Positions 56,399 through 64,000 of a stretch of 64,000 nt of DNA are shown in pieces (the stretch's first letter is position 1; each line of letters starts with the position of its first letter). Source of the DNA: Streptomonospora litoralis. Lineage in GTDB: Bacteria > Actinomycetota > Actinomycetes > Streptosporangiales > Streptosporangiaceae. The stretch is from NCBI RefSeq assembly GCF_004323735.1, contig NZ_CP036455.1, positions 3,343,101 through 3,407,100 of the forward strand, in the 5' to 3' direction. A program made the translations under genes and the position numbers. Under the pieces are notes generated by a model. The model saw only the letters and a list, made by a program, of their open reading frames with translations. It did no database searches and had not been told where the DNA came from.

Positions 56399-56486
56399 CG
56401 GTCTCGGTCTCCTCGGGTGGGCGCGTCCGGTCTCCGCTGCGGCGCTCGGTCACCGCTGGGTGCGGGCGGCAGGGCCGCCGCGCGGA

Positions 56487-57005
56487 TCATGTCGCGTCGT
56501 CGCGCAGTTCCGCGGCGCGCTCGGCGAGCTCCTCGGAGATCCGCTGCGCGTCGCCGGCGTCGAGCCCTTCGATGGTGGAGGATCCGGCGTGCGAGGCGGT
56601 CTGCACCTCCAGGGTGGCGACGCGGAACAGCCGCTCCATCCACCCCTGGCGGTGGTCGACGGTCTGGATACGGCTTACCGGCACCAGTTGCCACTGCCGA
56701 CTGAACCATCCGCTGCGGGTGTAGACCACGTCGGCGGTGGTCTCCCAGCGGTGCACGCGGTAGCGCCACTGGGGCACGATCACCGTGCGGGCGGCGGCGT
56801 AGACGCCGTAGGCCGCGACCAGCCACCAGGCGTTGCGCAGCAGCCAGTCGGGAATCCACGCCCACGACGCGAGGCGCACCCCCCACACGGCCGCGCTCAG
56901 CACGCCCAGCGTCACCGCCGAGCCGATCGCCGACTGCAGGGTCCACATCCGTACCGACCTCGGCGAAACGCGGTGCGTCGGAGGTCTCAATCGCGTCGTC
57001 GTCGC
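56487..57005 (-). CDS. membrane protein with one bPH2 domain, YdbS-like
   Basis: The 172-residue protein has two adjacent hydrophobic segments (about residues 25-45 and 55-75). One bPH2 domain follows, with TTADVVYTRSGWFSRQWQLVPVSRIQTVDHRQGWMERLFRVATLEVQTAS, the YdbS signature. It is the usual partner of YdbT-like proteins and lies immediately upstream with an 88-base gap. GTG at 57005 is preferred because a TAGACT -10-like hexamer ends 7 bases upstream, suggesting a leaderless transcript; an upstream start at 57047 is possible. Confidence 0.85.
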   Translation of the reverse strand, partial: ATTTRLRPPTHRVSPRSVRMWTLQSAIGSAVTLGVLSAAVWGVRLASWAWIPDWLLRNAWWLVAAYGVYAAARTVIVPQWRYRVHRWETTADVVYTRSGWFSRQWQLVPVSRIQTVDHRQGWMERLFRVATLEVQTASHAGSSTIEGLDAGDAQRISEELAERAAELRDDAT

Positions 57006-57224
57006 CACGGCACCGAGTCTAGGGCCAGGGCGGGTCGTCCCGATCACACCGGCGGGGCGTGCGGCGGCGCCCGGGAACCATCGAAGCCCGAAGCGTGTTC
57101 CACGAGTGCGCCCGCCCCTTGGAAGGCGGTGTATCGGCCGCGTGTCAGCCGCCGGGCGCGGTTGTCAGCGCTTTGTCAGTACCCCTGCGGAAACTGGGGG
57201 CGTGAACGCACGTTGGGAGGAACG

Positions 57225-58211
57225 ATGACTGACGCCATCCGGGCGGAGGGTCTGGTCAAGAGGTTCAAGGGCGAGACCGCCCTCGGCGGGGTGGATCTCG
57301 CCGCACGGACCGGAGCCGTACTGGGAGTGCTGGGGCCGAACGGTTCCGGCAAGACGACAACCGTGCGGATCCTGTCGACGCTGCTGCGGCCCGACGCCGG
57401 GCACGCCACGGTCGCCGGCCACGACGTGATGCGCGAACCGCACCTGGTGCGCCGCCGGATCGGCCTCACCGGGCAGTACGCGGCCGTCGACGAGGACCTC
57501 ACCGGCACGCAGAACCTGGTGCTGATCGCCCGCCTGCTCGGCTTTTCGCGAGCCTCCGCGCGCGCCCGCTCCGCGGAGCTGATGGAGCGCTTCGCCCTCA
57601 CCTTCGCCGCGGACCGGGCGGTCAAGACCTACTCGGGAGGCATGCGGCGCCGCCTGGACCTGGCCGCCAGTCTGGTGGGCCGGCCCGCGCTGCTCTACCT
57701 GGACGAGCCCACCACCGGCCTGGACCCCCACAGCCGCAACGAACTGTGGGACGTGGTGCGCACCCTGGTGCACGACGGTGTGACGGTGCTGCTGACCACG
57801 CAGTACCTGGAGGAGGCCGACCAGCTCGCCGACGACATCGCCGTGCTGGACCGGGGCGAGGTGATCAGCCGCGGCACCCCGGACGAGCTGAAGGCGCGCG
57901 CGGGTGCGCAGGTGCTGCAGGTGCGCCCGCTGGAGGCAGCCCGGCTGGAGCGGGTCGGCCGCATCGTCGAGGCCGTCACCGGTTCGGAGGTCCGCTCGGG
58001 CGAGGGCGCCGCCAACGCCTCGGTCACCGACACCACCGTCATGCCCGAGGTCGTCCGACGCCTCGACGAGGAGGAGATCGCGGTCGCGGAGCTGACGTTG
58101 CGCAGGCCCAGCCTGGACGAGGTGTTCCTGGCGCTGACCGGGCACACCGCCGAGACCGTTCCCGCGGTCGGCGCCGCGGGCGCCGAGCAGAGCGAGAGGA
58201 CCCACGCATGA
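57225..58211 (+). CDS. daunorubicin-resistance-type ABC exporter ATP-binding protein (DrrA-like)
   Basis: The 328-residue protein has one nucleotide-binding domain: GPNGSGKTTT at residues 37-46, YSGGMRRRLDLAASLV near 137-152 and DEPTTGLDPHSRNELW near 158. The DrrA-type C-terminal extension contains TLRRPSLDEVFLALTGH. It pairs with an ABC2-type permease encoded next, overlapping by 4 bases (ATGA). Family members export drugs, lipids or polysaccharide precursors. GGGAGG lies 4 bases before the ATG. A substrate cannot be inferred; a SARP-type regulator lies 2.3 kb away, but no biosynthetic genes are present. Confidence 0.92.
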   Translation: MTDAIRAEGLVKRFKGETALGGVDLAARTGAVLGVLGPNGSGKTTTVRILSTLLRPDAGHATVAGHDVMREPHLVRRRIGLTGQYAAVDEDLTGTQNLVLIARLLGFSRASARARSAELMERFALTFAADRAVKTYSGGMRRRLDLAASLVGRPALLYLDEPTTGLDPHSRNELWDVVRTLVHDGVTVLLTTQYLEEADQLADDIAVLDRGEVISRGTPDELKARAGAQVLQVRPLEAARLERVGRIVEAVTGSEVRSGEGAANASVTDTTVMPEVVRRLDEEEIAVAELTLRRPSLDEVFLALTGHTAETVPAVGAAGAEQSERTHA

Positions 58212-59035
58212 GCGCCGTGGACACCGCGGAGCCCGCCGGCGCGACGTCGGCCCCCGCCGTCACCGAGCGGATCACCCCCGTGTCGGCCGTCCAGCACGGC
58301 ATGCTGCTGACCTGGCGCAGCCTGCTGAAGATCAAGCGCAACCCCGAGGAGGTCCTCGGGCTGACGTTCATGCCGCTGATGTTCGTCGCGCTGTTCGTGT
58401 TCGTCTTCGGCCAGGCCATGATGGGCGACTGGCGGGCATACCGCGACCTGATCACGCCGGGCATCATCGCCCAGTCGGTCATCTTCGCCACGATCGGCAC
58501 CGGCGTCGCGCTGAACACCGACATCGAGAAGGGCATTTTCGACCGCTTCCGCTCACTGCCCATCGCGCGCTCCGCCCCGCTCATCGGCGCCATCCTCGGC
58601 GACCTGGTGCGCTACCTGCTGACCGTCGTCATGGTGATGCTGGTGGCGGTGGCCATCGGGTACCGCCCCGAGGGCGGCGTGCTGGGCCTGCTGGCGGCCA
58701 CCGCCGTGGTCATGGCGTTCGCGTTCGCGCTGTGCTGGCTGTCGGCGTTCATGGGGATGCTGCTGCGCACGCCGATGGCGGTGAACATCTTCGGTTCGGT
58801 GTGGATGTTCCCGCTGACCTTCGGCAGCTCGGCCTTTGTGCCCACCGACCAGATGCCGGGTTTCATGCAGACGTTCGCCGAGATCAACCCGGTCACCCAC
58901 GTCATCAACGCCATGCGCGAGCTGCTGAACTCCCAGCCCGCCGGCGAATCGCTGCTGTGGGTGCTGCTGTGGACGATCGGCATCACCGCGGTCTTCTTCC
59001 CCCTGGCCACCCGGGCCTACCGGCGCCGCGCCTGA
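58208..59035 (+). CDS. ABC-2 type exporter permease (DrrB-like)
   Basis: The 275-residue protein has six predicted membrane helices in the ABC2 permease layout. It shows EVLGLTFMPLMFVALFVFVFGQAMMG for the first helix, NTDIEKGIFDRFRSLPIARSAPLIGAILGDLVRY for the coupling region and FGSSAFVPTDQMPGFMQTFAEINPVTHVINAMR before the last helix. It forms the channel of the exporter with the DrrA-like ATPase. Its start overlaps the ATPase stop, and a long hairpin follows its own stop. Confidence 0.92.
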   Translation: MSAVDTAEPAGATSAPAVTERITPVSAVQHGMLLTWRSLLKIKRNPEEVLGLTFMPLMFVALFVFVFGQAMMGDWRAYRDLITPGIIAQSVIFATIGTGVALNTDIEKGIFDRFRSLPIARSAPLIGAILGDLVRYLLTVVMVMLVAVAIGYRPEGGVLGLLAATAVVMAFAFALCWLSAFMGMLLRTPMAVNIFGSVWMFPLTFGSSAFVPTDQMPGFMQTFAEINPVTHVINAMRELLNSQPAGESLLWVLLWTIGITAVFFPLATRAYRRRA

Positions 59036-59055
59036 GGTGGCCCGCCGAACGCCCC

Positions 59056-59100
59056 GCCCGCCGCGGCGCCGCCGGGGTCTCCGGTGGCGCCGCGGCGGGC
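59056..59100 (+). terminator. long hairpin terminator after the exporter operon
   Basis: A 20-bp stem with one G-U pair (59056-59075 with 59081-59100) and a GGTCT loop, 20 bases after the permease stop. Confidence 0.85.
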
Positions 59101-59253
59101 GTCCACGCGAGGCGAGTGCCCCGGCTTGGCTGGTGAACCCGGGGCGCGTGGGAACCTGGAGGCGTCGGCGAGCGTCGGAAGCGTCGTAGTGCAACGGAGG
59201 ATCCGCGGTTCCGCCGCGCAGCGGCGGCTCCAGCGCCCGATCGGAAGGACACC

Positions 59254-60045
59254 ATGGGCATCAAGCGCGTACTCGCGGCGTTCGGCATCGGCGGCCCCAG
59301 CATCGACACGGTCGTCCCGGAGCCGCATACCCGGCCCGGCCAGGAGCTGCACGGCTACATCGACCTCGCCGGCGGCGAGGTCGACGCCGACATCGACGAG
59401 ATCGCGGTCTCCCTCGCCGCCCGCGTGGAGGTGGAGAGCGGCGACTACGAGGGCCAGGTCACCCGGGAGTTCCACCGGATGGCCGTCACCGGCCCGTTCC
59501 GGCTGCACGCAGGCGAGCAGCGCCGGGTGCCCTTCACCTACCGGGTCACCTACCAGAGCCCGCTCACCGACGCCGGCGGGCGCCCCCTGCCCGGCGCCGT
59601 CGTGGGCCTGGACACCGACGTGGTGATCGGCGGCGCTCCCGACAAGGGCGACCTCGACCTCATCCGCATCTACCCGCTGCCCGCCCAGGACCGCATCCTT
59701 GAGGCGGCGCACCGGCTCGGGTTCGCGCTGGTCAAGACCGACATCGAGCAGGGCCGCCTGGTGGGCACCCGTCAGGAGTTCCCGCTGTACCAGGAGCTGG
59801 AGTTCCGGGCGGCACCGCAGTACGCGGGCCGGATGAACGAGATGGAGCTGTCCTTCGTCGCCGACCCCCAAGGTGTCGAGGTGGTCATCGAGGTAGACAA
59901 GCGCGGTGGCCTGTTCACCGAGAGCCAGGACCGGTTCGCCCGCTTCCGCATCGAGCACGCCCAGGCGGAGCAGGGCGGCGACTGGGCGCCCGCACTGGCG
60001 CAGACCGTCGACTCCATGCTGCAGAGCCGCGGCATCTTCGGCTAG
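59254..60045 (+). CDS. Spo0M-family sporulation-control protein
   Basis: The 263-residue protein has the arrestin-like beta-sandwich pattern of Spo0M (PF07070). It shows PGQELHGYIDLAGGEVDADIDEIAVSLAARVEVESG and RIYPLPAQDRILEAAHRLGFALVKTDIEQGRL, and the C-terminal half has FLYQELEFRAAPQ-like strands. Spo0M affects sporulation control and cytoskeletal proteins in Bacillus; in actinobacteria the role is not known. GGAAGGA lies 6 bases before the ATG. It stands alone between a terminator and the second repeat island. Confidence 0.92.
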   Translation: MGIKRVLAAFGIGGPSIDTVVPEPHTRPGQELHGYIDLAGGEVDADIDEIAVSLAARVEVESGDYEGQVTREFHRMAVTGPFRLHAGEQRRVPFTYRVTYQSPLTDAGGRPLPGAVVGLDTDVVIGGAPDKGDLDLIRIYPLPAQDRILEAAHRLGFALVKTDIEQGRLVGTRQEFPLYQELEFRAAPQYAGRMNEMELSFVADPQGVEVVIEVDKRGGLFTESQDRFARFRIEHAQAEQGGDWAPALAQTVDSMLQSRGIFG

Positions 60046-60176
60046 TAGTCCTTCGTCCCGTTCCTCGATCCCGCGTGCCGATCCGCTCGGTACAGCGGCC
60101 GCCCGCGCTGCGCTGAGCGGGCTCGGTGTCGGGCGGGTGCACGGTCTCCTCCCGGTCCGGGGGCGCCTGCGGTCGC

Positions 60177-60306
60177 CGGGTCGGGTGCTCGCCGGTGGCG
60201 GTGGTCGGCGGAGGGCGGCTCGGGTCTGCTGTGCGGCCTTGTTGGTCTGCCGGGCGACGGGTGGACTTCACCGGAAAGCAGCAGCAAGGGCGGCGCCTGC
60301 GCCCAT
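60177..60306 (+). repeat. single forward GC-rich repeat unit, second island
   Basis: This 130-base unit begins CGGGTCGGGTGCTCGCCGGTGG and contains TGTGCGGCCTTGTTGGTCTGCC, then AAAGCAGCAGCAAGGGCGGCG and TGCGCCCAT. It therefore follows the order of the long units at 20584-21057. It lies immediately left of hairpin copy 2. Confidence 0.8.
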
Positions 60307-60381
60307 CCGGCGGTGATCGTGAACTTATGGTCGCGGAATGCGATTTCCGGCGGCCATAAGTTCACGATAGACGGGCCAAGC
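60303..60381. repeat. conserved hairpin element, copy 2
   Basis: A 15-bp perfect stem (60316-60330 with 60354-60368) and a 23-base loop align without gaps to copy 1 (21682-21760), 69 of 79 bases identical. The one stem difference (C-G in copy 1, T-A here) is compensated on both arms. Flanks CCATCCGGCG and GATAGACGGGCCAAGC are identical in the two copies. Confidence 0.85.
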
Positions 60382-60390
60382 AAGGCCCGC

Positions 60391-60438
60391 CGTCCCGGCA
60401 GACCGACAAGGCCGCACAGCAGACCCGGGCCGACTTCA
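60391..60438 (-). repeat. truncated inverted repeat unit, second island
   Basis: CCCGGCAGACCGACAAGGCC and CACAGCAGACCCGGGCC are the complement of the GGTCTGCC-containing core of the long unit. With the forward unit at 60177 it repeats the head-to-head layout of the first island at smaller scale. Confidence 0.7.
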
Positions 60439-60494
60439 CCCCAAGCCCGGCCCGATGGCCTCGACCTCGGCCCGGCGCCGCGGCCGATGGGCGT

Positions 60495-63400
60495 TCATCC
60501 GGAGGTTCCGGCGTCGGGCGGCGCGGCGGTGAGCTCCTCGGTCAGCCAGGATTCCAGCCACGTGCCCACCCGGGATATCCCGGCCTCGGCGCCGACGGCG
60601 AAGGCGCGGTCGAAGCCCTGTGCCCCCAGGCTTCGCCGACCGTGCGTACGGATGCGGACGACGGCGGGGGCGGCCGTGTTGGGCAGGCCGCGCACCGTCT
60701 CGGCGCAGCCCAGCAGGATGGCCCCGCGCTCGGGCCACTCCTCGTACAGCACTTCGGCGATTTCCTCCAGGACCTCGGCGCAGGGCAGGCCGCCGTGCCG
60801 CGCCGGGAGCCGCCGCCCGGCGGCCGCGGCGTCTTCGAGCGCGGCGGTGCGCTCACCCAGGGCCATCGCGGTGCGGCTGCGCAGGCACAGCCACGTCGGC
60901 TCGACCTGCGCCCGTACGACGTCGTTCATGGCGGCGACCTCGGGCGCGAGCGCCTGCGCGATCTCGTGCGCGCCGCGGGCGTCGCCGGCGGCGTGAGCGA
61001 CGTCCGCCTCGCCCAGTCGGCAGAACAACCGGGTGCCGCTGTCCGACAGCAGCGCGCGGGCATCGGCGAGCTCGCGGCGGGCGGGCTCGAAGCGGCCGCG
61101 TCCGGAAAAGCACAGTGCCCGGCGCACTTTGAACTGGGCGCGCAGCCCGCTCAGTCCGATCTCCTCGGCCAGTACGTCGCCTTCGGTGAGCAACTCCAGT
61201 TCGCGGTCCAGGTCGCTGAGGTGGTAAAGACCGGCGGCCACGGTCAGTGCGTGGGCCGTTCCCCAGCGGTCGCCGATCGCGCGGAACCGCTCCAGACCGG
61301 CGAGGACCCGCGTGCGGCCCGCGCCGCTGGCGCCCGTGTGCGCCTCCAGCAGCCCGCCGAACAGGCACGCGGCGGCGCGCACCCAGGGGTCGCCGTGGGT
61401 CTCGGCGGTTTCGTCCATACGCGCGATGCGTTCGGCGGTGCTGTGGCCGAGCACAGCGAGCAGCAGGCTCGACGGCATCAGCCCCGGGTGGTGCTCAGGC
61501 TGTGTCCCCGACTCGGCCAGCAGCTCCTCGGCGCGCAGCAGCCCTTTGACGGAGAGTTCGGGTACCGACGCGGAGTCGGCGCCCATCGAATGCAGCGCCA
61601 GGCAGTGCGCGTAGGCCGTGGTACGCCCCTGTGGAGGGCGCTCGCCGATCGTGCTCAGCAGCTCGCCGCACCAGCGGACCAGGTCCGTCCAGGTGTTGGC
61701 TATCTGCCAGTACCAACTGGAGGCGTGCAGCAGGTCCAGGGCGAGGACGGCCTCGCGCGCGTCGACGGACCAGCGCAGCGCGGCGGTGAGGTTGTCGTGC
61801 TCGCGGCGCAGCAGGGCCAGCCAGGAGAGCTGCTCGGCGCGGCGGAGGTGGGAGTCGGCGCGGCTCCACAGATCCAGCGTGTATTCGGCGTGGGCGCGCC
61901 GGACGGCCGGTTCCTCGCCGCTCTCGGCGAGGCGCTGGGCACCGTAGGCGCGCACGGTCTCCAGCATCCGGTAGCGCGGCTCGGTGTCGCCGTCTTCGGC
62001 GACCTCGGCTGTCACCAGCGACTTGTCGACCAGGGCGAAGAGCACCGACCACACGTCGCGGCCGTCCTCGGCTTCGCCCCCCGAGCAGACGTGCTCGACG
62101 GCGTCGAGCGTGGCTCCGCCGGCGAACGCGGACAGGCGGCGCAGCAGGGCGCGCTCGGCGTCGTCGAGCAGCTCCCAGCTCCAGTCGACGACGGCCTGGA
62201 GGGTTTGGTGCTGCGGCAGCGCGAAGCGGTTGCCGTTGGTGAGGAGGCGGAACCGGTCCGAGAGGCGGGCCGCCAGATGGGCGAGGGGGATCGCGCGCAA
62301 CCGGGCCGCGGCCAGCTCCAGCGCCAGCGGCATGCCGTCCAGCTCGCGGCAGACGCGGACGACGTGCTCGGCGTTCTCCGCGTCGACGGCGAACGCGGGG
62401 TCGGCCGCGCGGGCGCGCTCGGCGAAAAGCCGCACGGCGGCGTACTCTCCGGCCTCCGCGGCGGTGGTGTCCTCGGGCGGCAGGGCAAGGGAGGAGACCG
62501 GCAGCAGCCGCTCCCCCGCTATCGCCAGCGGCTCGCGGCTGGTGGCCAGCAGCCGCAGCCGCGGGCAGCGGGCCAGCAGCATCTCAGCGGTCTGCGCGGT
62601 CTCGGCGACCAGGTGCTCGCAGTTGTCCAGCACCAGCAGGACGTCGCGCTCGCCGAGGAAGCCGGCGACGCGGTCGAGCGCGTCGCCGCTCGGGGCGGGG
62701 GCCGCCGAGGACAGCGCCATGCCCGAGGTCTCCGTCAGTTCCAGGGCCGAGAGCAGGGCGTGCGGGATGTCCGCGCCTTCGCGTAGCGGAGCGAGTTCGA
62801 CGAACCACACCCCTCCCTCGGCCAGATCCGGCCGGTCCCCGACGAAGCGGGAGGCCGCCTCGATGGACAGGCGGGTCTTGCCGGCGCCGCCTGGGCCGAT
62901 CAGGGTCACCAGCCGCGCGGCCGCCAGCAGCGCGCCGACCTGCACGACCTCGTCTTCGCGGGCGACGAAGCTGGTCATGGTGTGCGGGAGGCGCTTGACC
63001 GGGCGCGGCACGGCGGCTCTTGCGACTTCGGGCGGCTCTGCGGGGGGCGGCGCGGTTCCGCGCCGCCCCGCCCCGCTGGGCAGTTCGCCGCGCAGCAGGC
63101 GCAGATGCACCTCCTGCAGGTGCGGCGACGGGTCTAAGCCCAGGTCCTCGGCAAGAGCGCGGCGCAGCCGGTCGTAGGCGGCCAGCGCGTCGGCCTGGCG
63201 CCCGGAAGCGGCCAGCGCGCGGACGAGCAGTTCGACCGGGCGCTCGTCGTGCGGCTCGCGGGCGGCCAGCGCCTCGATGTCGGGCAGTGCCTCGTCGTGG
63301 CGGCCCAGGTCCAGGCGCACCGCCAGCCGTTCCAGCACGAGGCTGCGGTGGGCTTCGGCCAGGCGCACCGCCACGTCGTCGGCGCCGCCGATGCGGGCAA

Positions 63401-63818
63401 GGTCCGCCAGCGCCGGCCCCCGCCACAGCGCGAGCGCTTCGCCCATCAGGGCCGCGGCTCCCTCCGGGTCGCCGGCTGCGCGGGCGCTGCGCCCGCGCCG
63501 GGCGAGTTCCTCGAAGCGGTGCACGTCGACGCTGCCGGGGTCGACTTCCAGGCGGTAGCCGGTGGCGTCGCCGTGCAGCGGCGCCGAGCCGCCCAGTGCG
63601 CGGCGCAGCCGCGAGGCCAGGGCCTGCAGGGCGTTGGCGGCGCTCTCGGGTTCGGGCTCGTCGGCCCAGATGCCGCGGATCAAGCGGTCGCTTCCCACCG
63701 TGCGGCCGGGTGTCAGGAGCAGCAGGACGAGCAGGCGGCGCAGGCGGGTGCCGCCGACGGGCAGCACCGCGCCGTCGGCGCTGTGCACCGCGAGTGGACC
63801 GAGGATGGAGAACCGCAC
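60495..63818 (-). CDS. AfsR/SARP-family regulator with BTAD, NB-ARC-type ATPase and helical repeat domains
   Basis: The 1107-residue protein starts with an OmpR-type winged helix (about residues 1-95, GGTRLRRLLVLLLLTPGRTVGSDRLI) and a BTAD domain (about 98-245). After a Pro/Ala-rich linker comes a STAND ATPase with Walker A GPGGAGKTRLS near residue 308, Walker B DVLLVLDNCEHL near 396 and the ATSREPLAI arginine region. A winged-helix/helical-repeat C-terminus follows. AfsR-like proteins integrate signals, often Ser/Thr kinase phosphorylation, and activate secondary metabolism. GTG at 63818 gives MRFSILGPLAV, the standard SARP opening. No biosynthetic cluster is in view; the kinase at 23-25 kb and the DrrAB-type exporter could be functional partners, unproven. 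Confidence 0.92.
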   Translation of the reverse strand: MRFSILGPLAVHSADGAVLPVGGTRLRRLLVLLLLTPGRTVGSDRLIRGIWADEPEPESAANALQALASRLRRALGGSAPLHGDATGYRLEVDPGSVDVHRFEELARRGRSARAAGDPEGAAALMGEALALWRGPALADLARIGGADDVAVRLAEAHRSLVLERLAVRLDLGRHDEALPDIEALAAREPHDERPVELLVRALAASGRQADALAAYDRLRRALAEDLGLDPSPHLQEVHLRLLRGELPSGAGRRGTAPPPAEPPEVARAAVPRPVKRLPHTMTSFVAREDEVVQVGALLAAARLVTLIGPGGAGKTRLSIEAASRFVGDRPDLAEGGVWFVELAPLREGADIPHALLSALELTETSGMALSSAAPAPSGDALDRVAGFLGERDVLLVLDNCEHLVAETAQTAEMLLARCPRLRLLATSREPLAIAGERLLPVSSLALPPEDTTAAEAGEYAAVRLFAERARAADPAFAVDAENAEHVVRVCRELDGMPLALELAAARLRAIPLAHLAARLSDRFRLLTNGNRFALPQHQTLQAVVDWSWELLDDAERALLRRLSAFAGGATLDAVEHVCSGGEAEDGRDVWSVLFALVDKSLVTAEVAEDGDTEPRYRMLETVRAYGAQRLAESGEEPAVRRAHAEYTLDLWSRADSHLRRAEQLSWLALLRREHDNLTAALRWSVDAREAVLALDLLHASSWYWQIANTWTDLVRWCGELLSTIGERPPQGRTTAYAHCLALHSMGADSASVPELSVKGLLRAEELLAESGTQPEHHPGLMPSSLLLAVLGHSTAERIARMDETAETHGDPWVRAAACLFGGLLEAHTGASGAGRTRVLAGLERFRAIGDRWGTAHALTVAAGLYHLSDLDRELELLTEGDVLAEEIGLSGLRAQFKVRRALCFSGRGRFEPARRELADARALLSDSGTRLFCRLGEADVAHAAGDARGAHEIAQALAPEVAAMNDVVRAQVEPTWLCLRSRTAMALGERTAALEDAAAAGRRLPARHGGLPCAEVLEEIAEVLYEEWPERGAILLGCAETVRGLPNTAAPAVVRIRTHGRRSLGAQGFDRAFAVGAEAGISRVGTWLESWLTEELTAAPPDAGTSG

Positions 63819-64000
63819 GGCTCCATGATTGCCGATCCCCGGCGCGCGGGCTCAACGGGATTTCGTGTTCGCCGGTAAAACCCCCGTTCGCCGTAAGAGG
63901 AGTGGAAACGGCGGATCGGGCGCCACTGCGGGGCACGCCGGGCAGGGGAACTCATCGTCGTTCGGTCCGCAGTATGGTTTGTGCCGTGCCGCGCCCTCCG
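63819..64000. other. control region at the right edge
   Basis: The 182 bases upstream of the SARP gene run to the window end. A GTG near 63985, preceded by TATGGT at 63973-63978, could open a leaderless gene on the plus strand, but only five codons are visible. No other feature is supported. Confidence 0.35.

Noticed and set aside
54612-56453. 613-residue minus-strand frame overlapping the YdbT-like gene.
   Set aside because: It is offset by one base from the supported frame, arginine-rich, and lacks the membrane helices and bPH2 patterns.
60046-60494. Insertion sequence or transposase remnant in the second island.
   Set aside because: No transposase-like frame, terminal inverted repeats of IS type or target-site duplication could be identified by eye.

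Overview
This is a GC-rich (roughly 70 percent or more) chromosomal window from an actinobacterium, with tightly packed genes, many GTG and TTG starts and strong G/C codon-position bias. The marker genes (SepH, CutRS, SigK/RskA, the CeoBC - DUF3159 - DUF3710 - dut - DUF4193 neighbourhood, coproporphyrin-type ferrochelatase, F420 enzymes) and a bacterial serpin point to the Nocardiopsaceae (Nocardiopsis, Streptomonospora, Thermobifida). That placement is an inference; no rRNA or other taxonomic marker lies in the window.

Layout. 1-10 kb: tail of a 3-hydroxyacyl-CoA dehydrogenase, a small membrane protein, an MMPL exporter divergent from a TetR regulator with a clear palindromic operator between them, a zinc metallopeptidase, ferredoxin-NADP reductase, dxs and a Mug-type DNA glycosylase. 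10-16.5 kb: a TauE/SafE exporter, then a sugar ABC transporter with its ROK regulator, closed by three stacked hairpins, and a P-loop kinase-like gene. 16.3-20.5 kb: two acidic lipoproteins, a membrane-anchored sulfite-oxidase-fold molybdoenzyme, and sigK-rskA. The RskA outer domain and one lipoprotein are very rich in methionine, which suggests an envelope methionine-oxidation system. 20.5-22.5 kb: a gene-free repeat island with two opposed arrays of GC-rich units, a conserved hairpin and a perfect 56-bp palindrome; related copies occur at 54.5 and 60.2 kb.

22.5-31.7 kb: a septum-formation-type lipoprotein, a transmembrane Ser/Thr kinase, acnA with a tandem MarR-like operator upstream, an F420-type oxidoreductase and an RNA (uracil) methyltransferase. 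32-46.7 kb: the conserved actinobacterial block ceoB-ceoC, DUF3159, DUF3710, dut, DUF4193 and suhB, interrupted here by a serpin, valS, DUF4235 and EcsC-like genes and the cutRS two-component system. CutRS is preceded by duplicated hairpin/TAAG-repeat modules, and a 55-residue small protein gene follows.

46.7-64 kb: an S9 peptidase, ferrochelatase, aldonolactone oxidase, a two-pass membrane protein divergent from sepH, a pair of bacterial PH-domain membrane proteins, a DrrAB-type exporter, a Spo0M protein, a second repeat island and a large AfsR/SARP-type regulator.

Functionally the window combines housekeeping metabolism (isoprenoids, TCA cycle, dUTP control, haem, tRNA charging), cell-division and envelope functions, and envelope stress signalling (SigK/RskA, CutRS, the Ser/Thr kinase). 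The strongest candidates for undescribed biology are the methionine-rich sigK locus and the hairpin-centred repeat islands.
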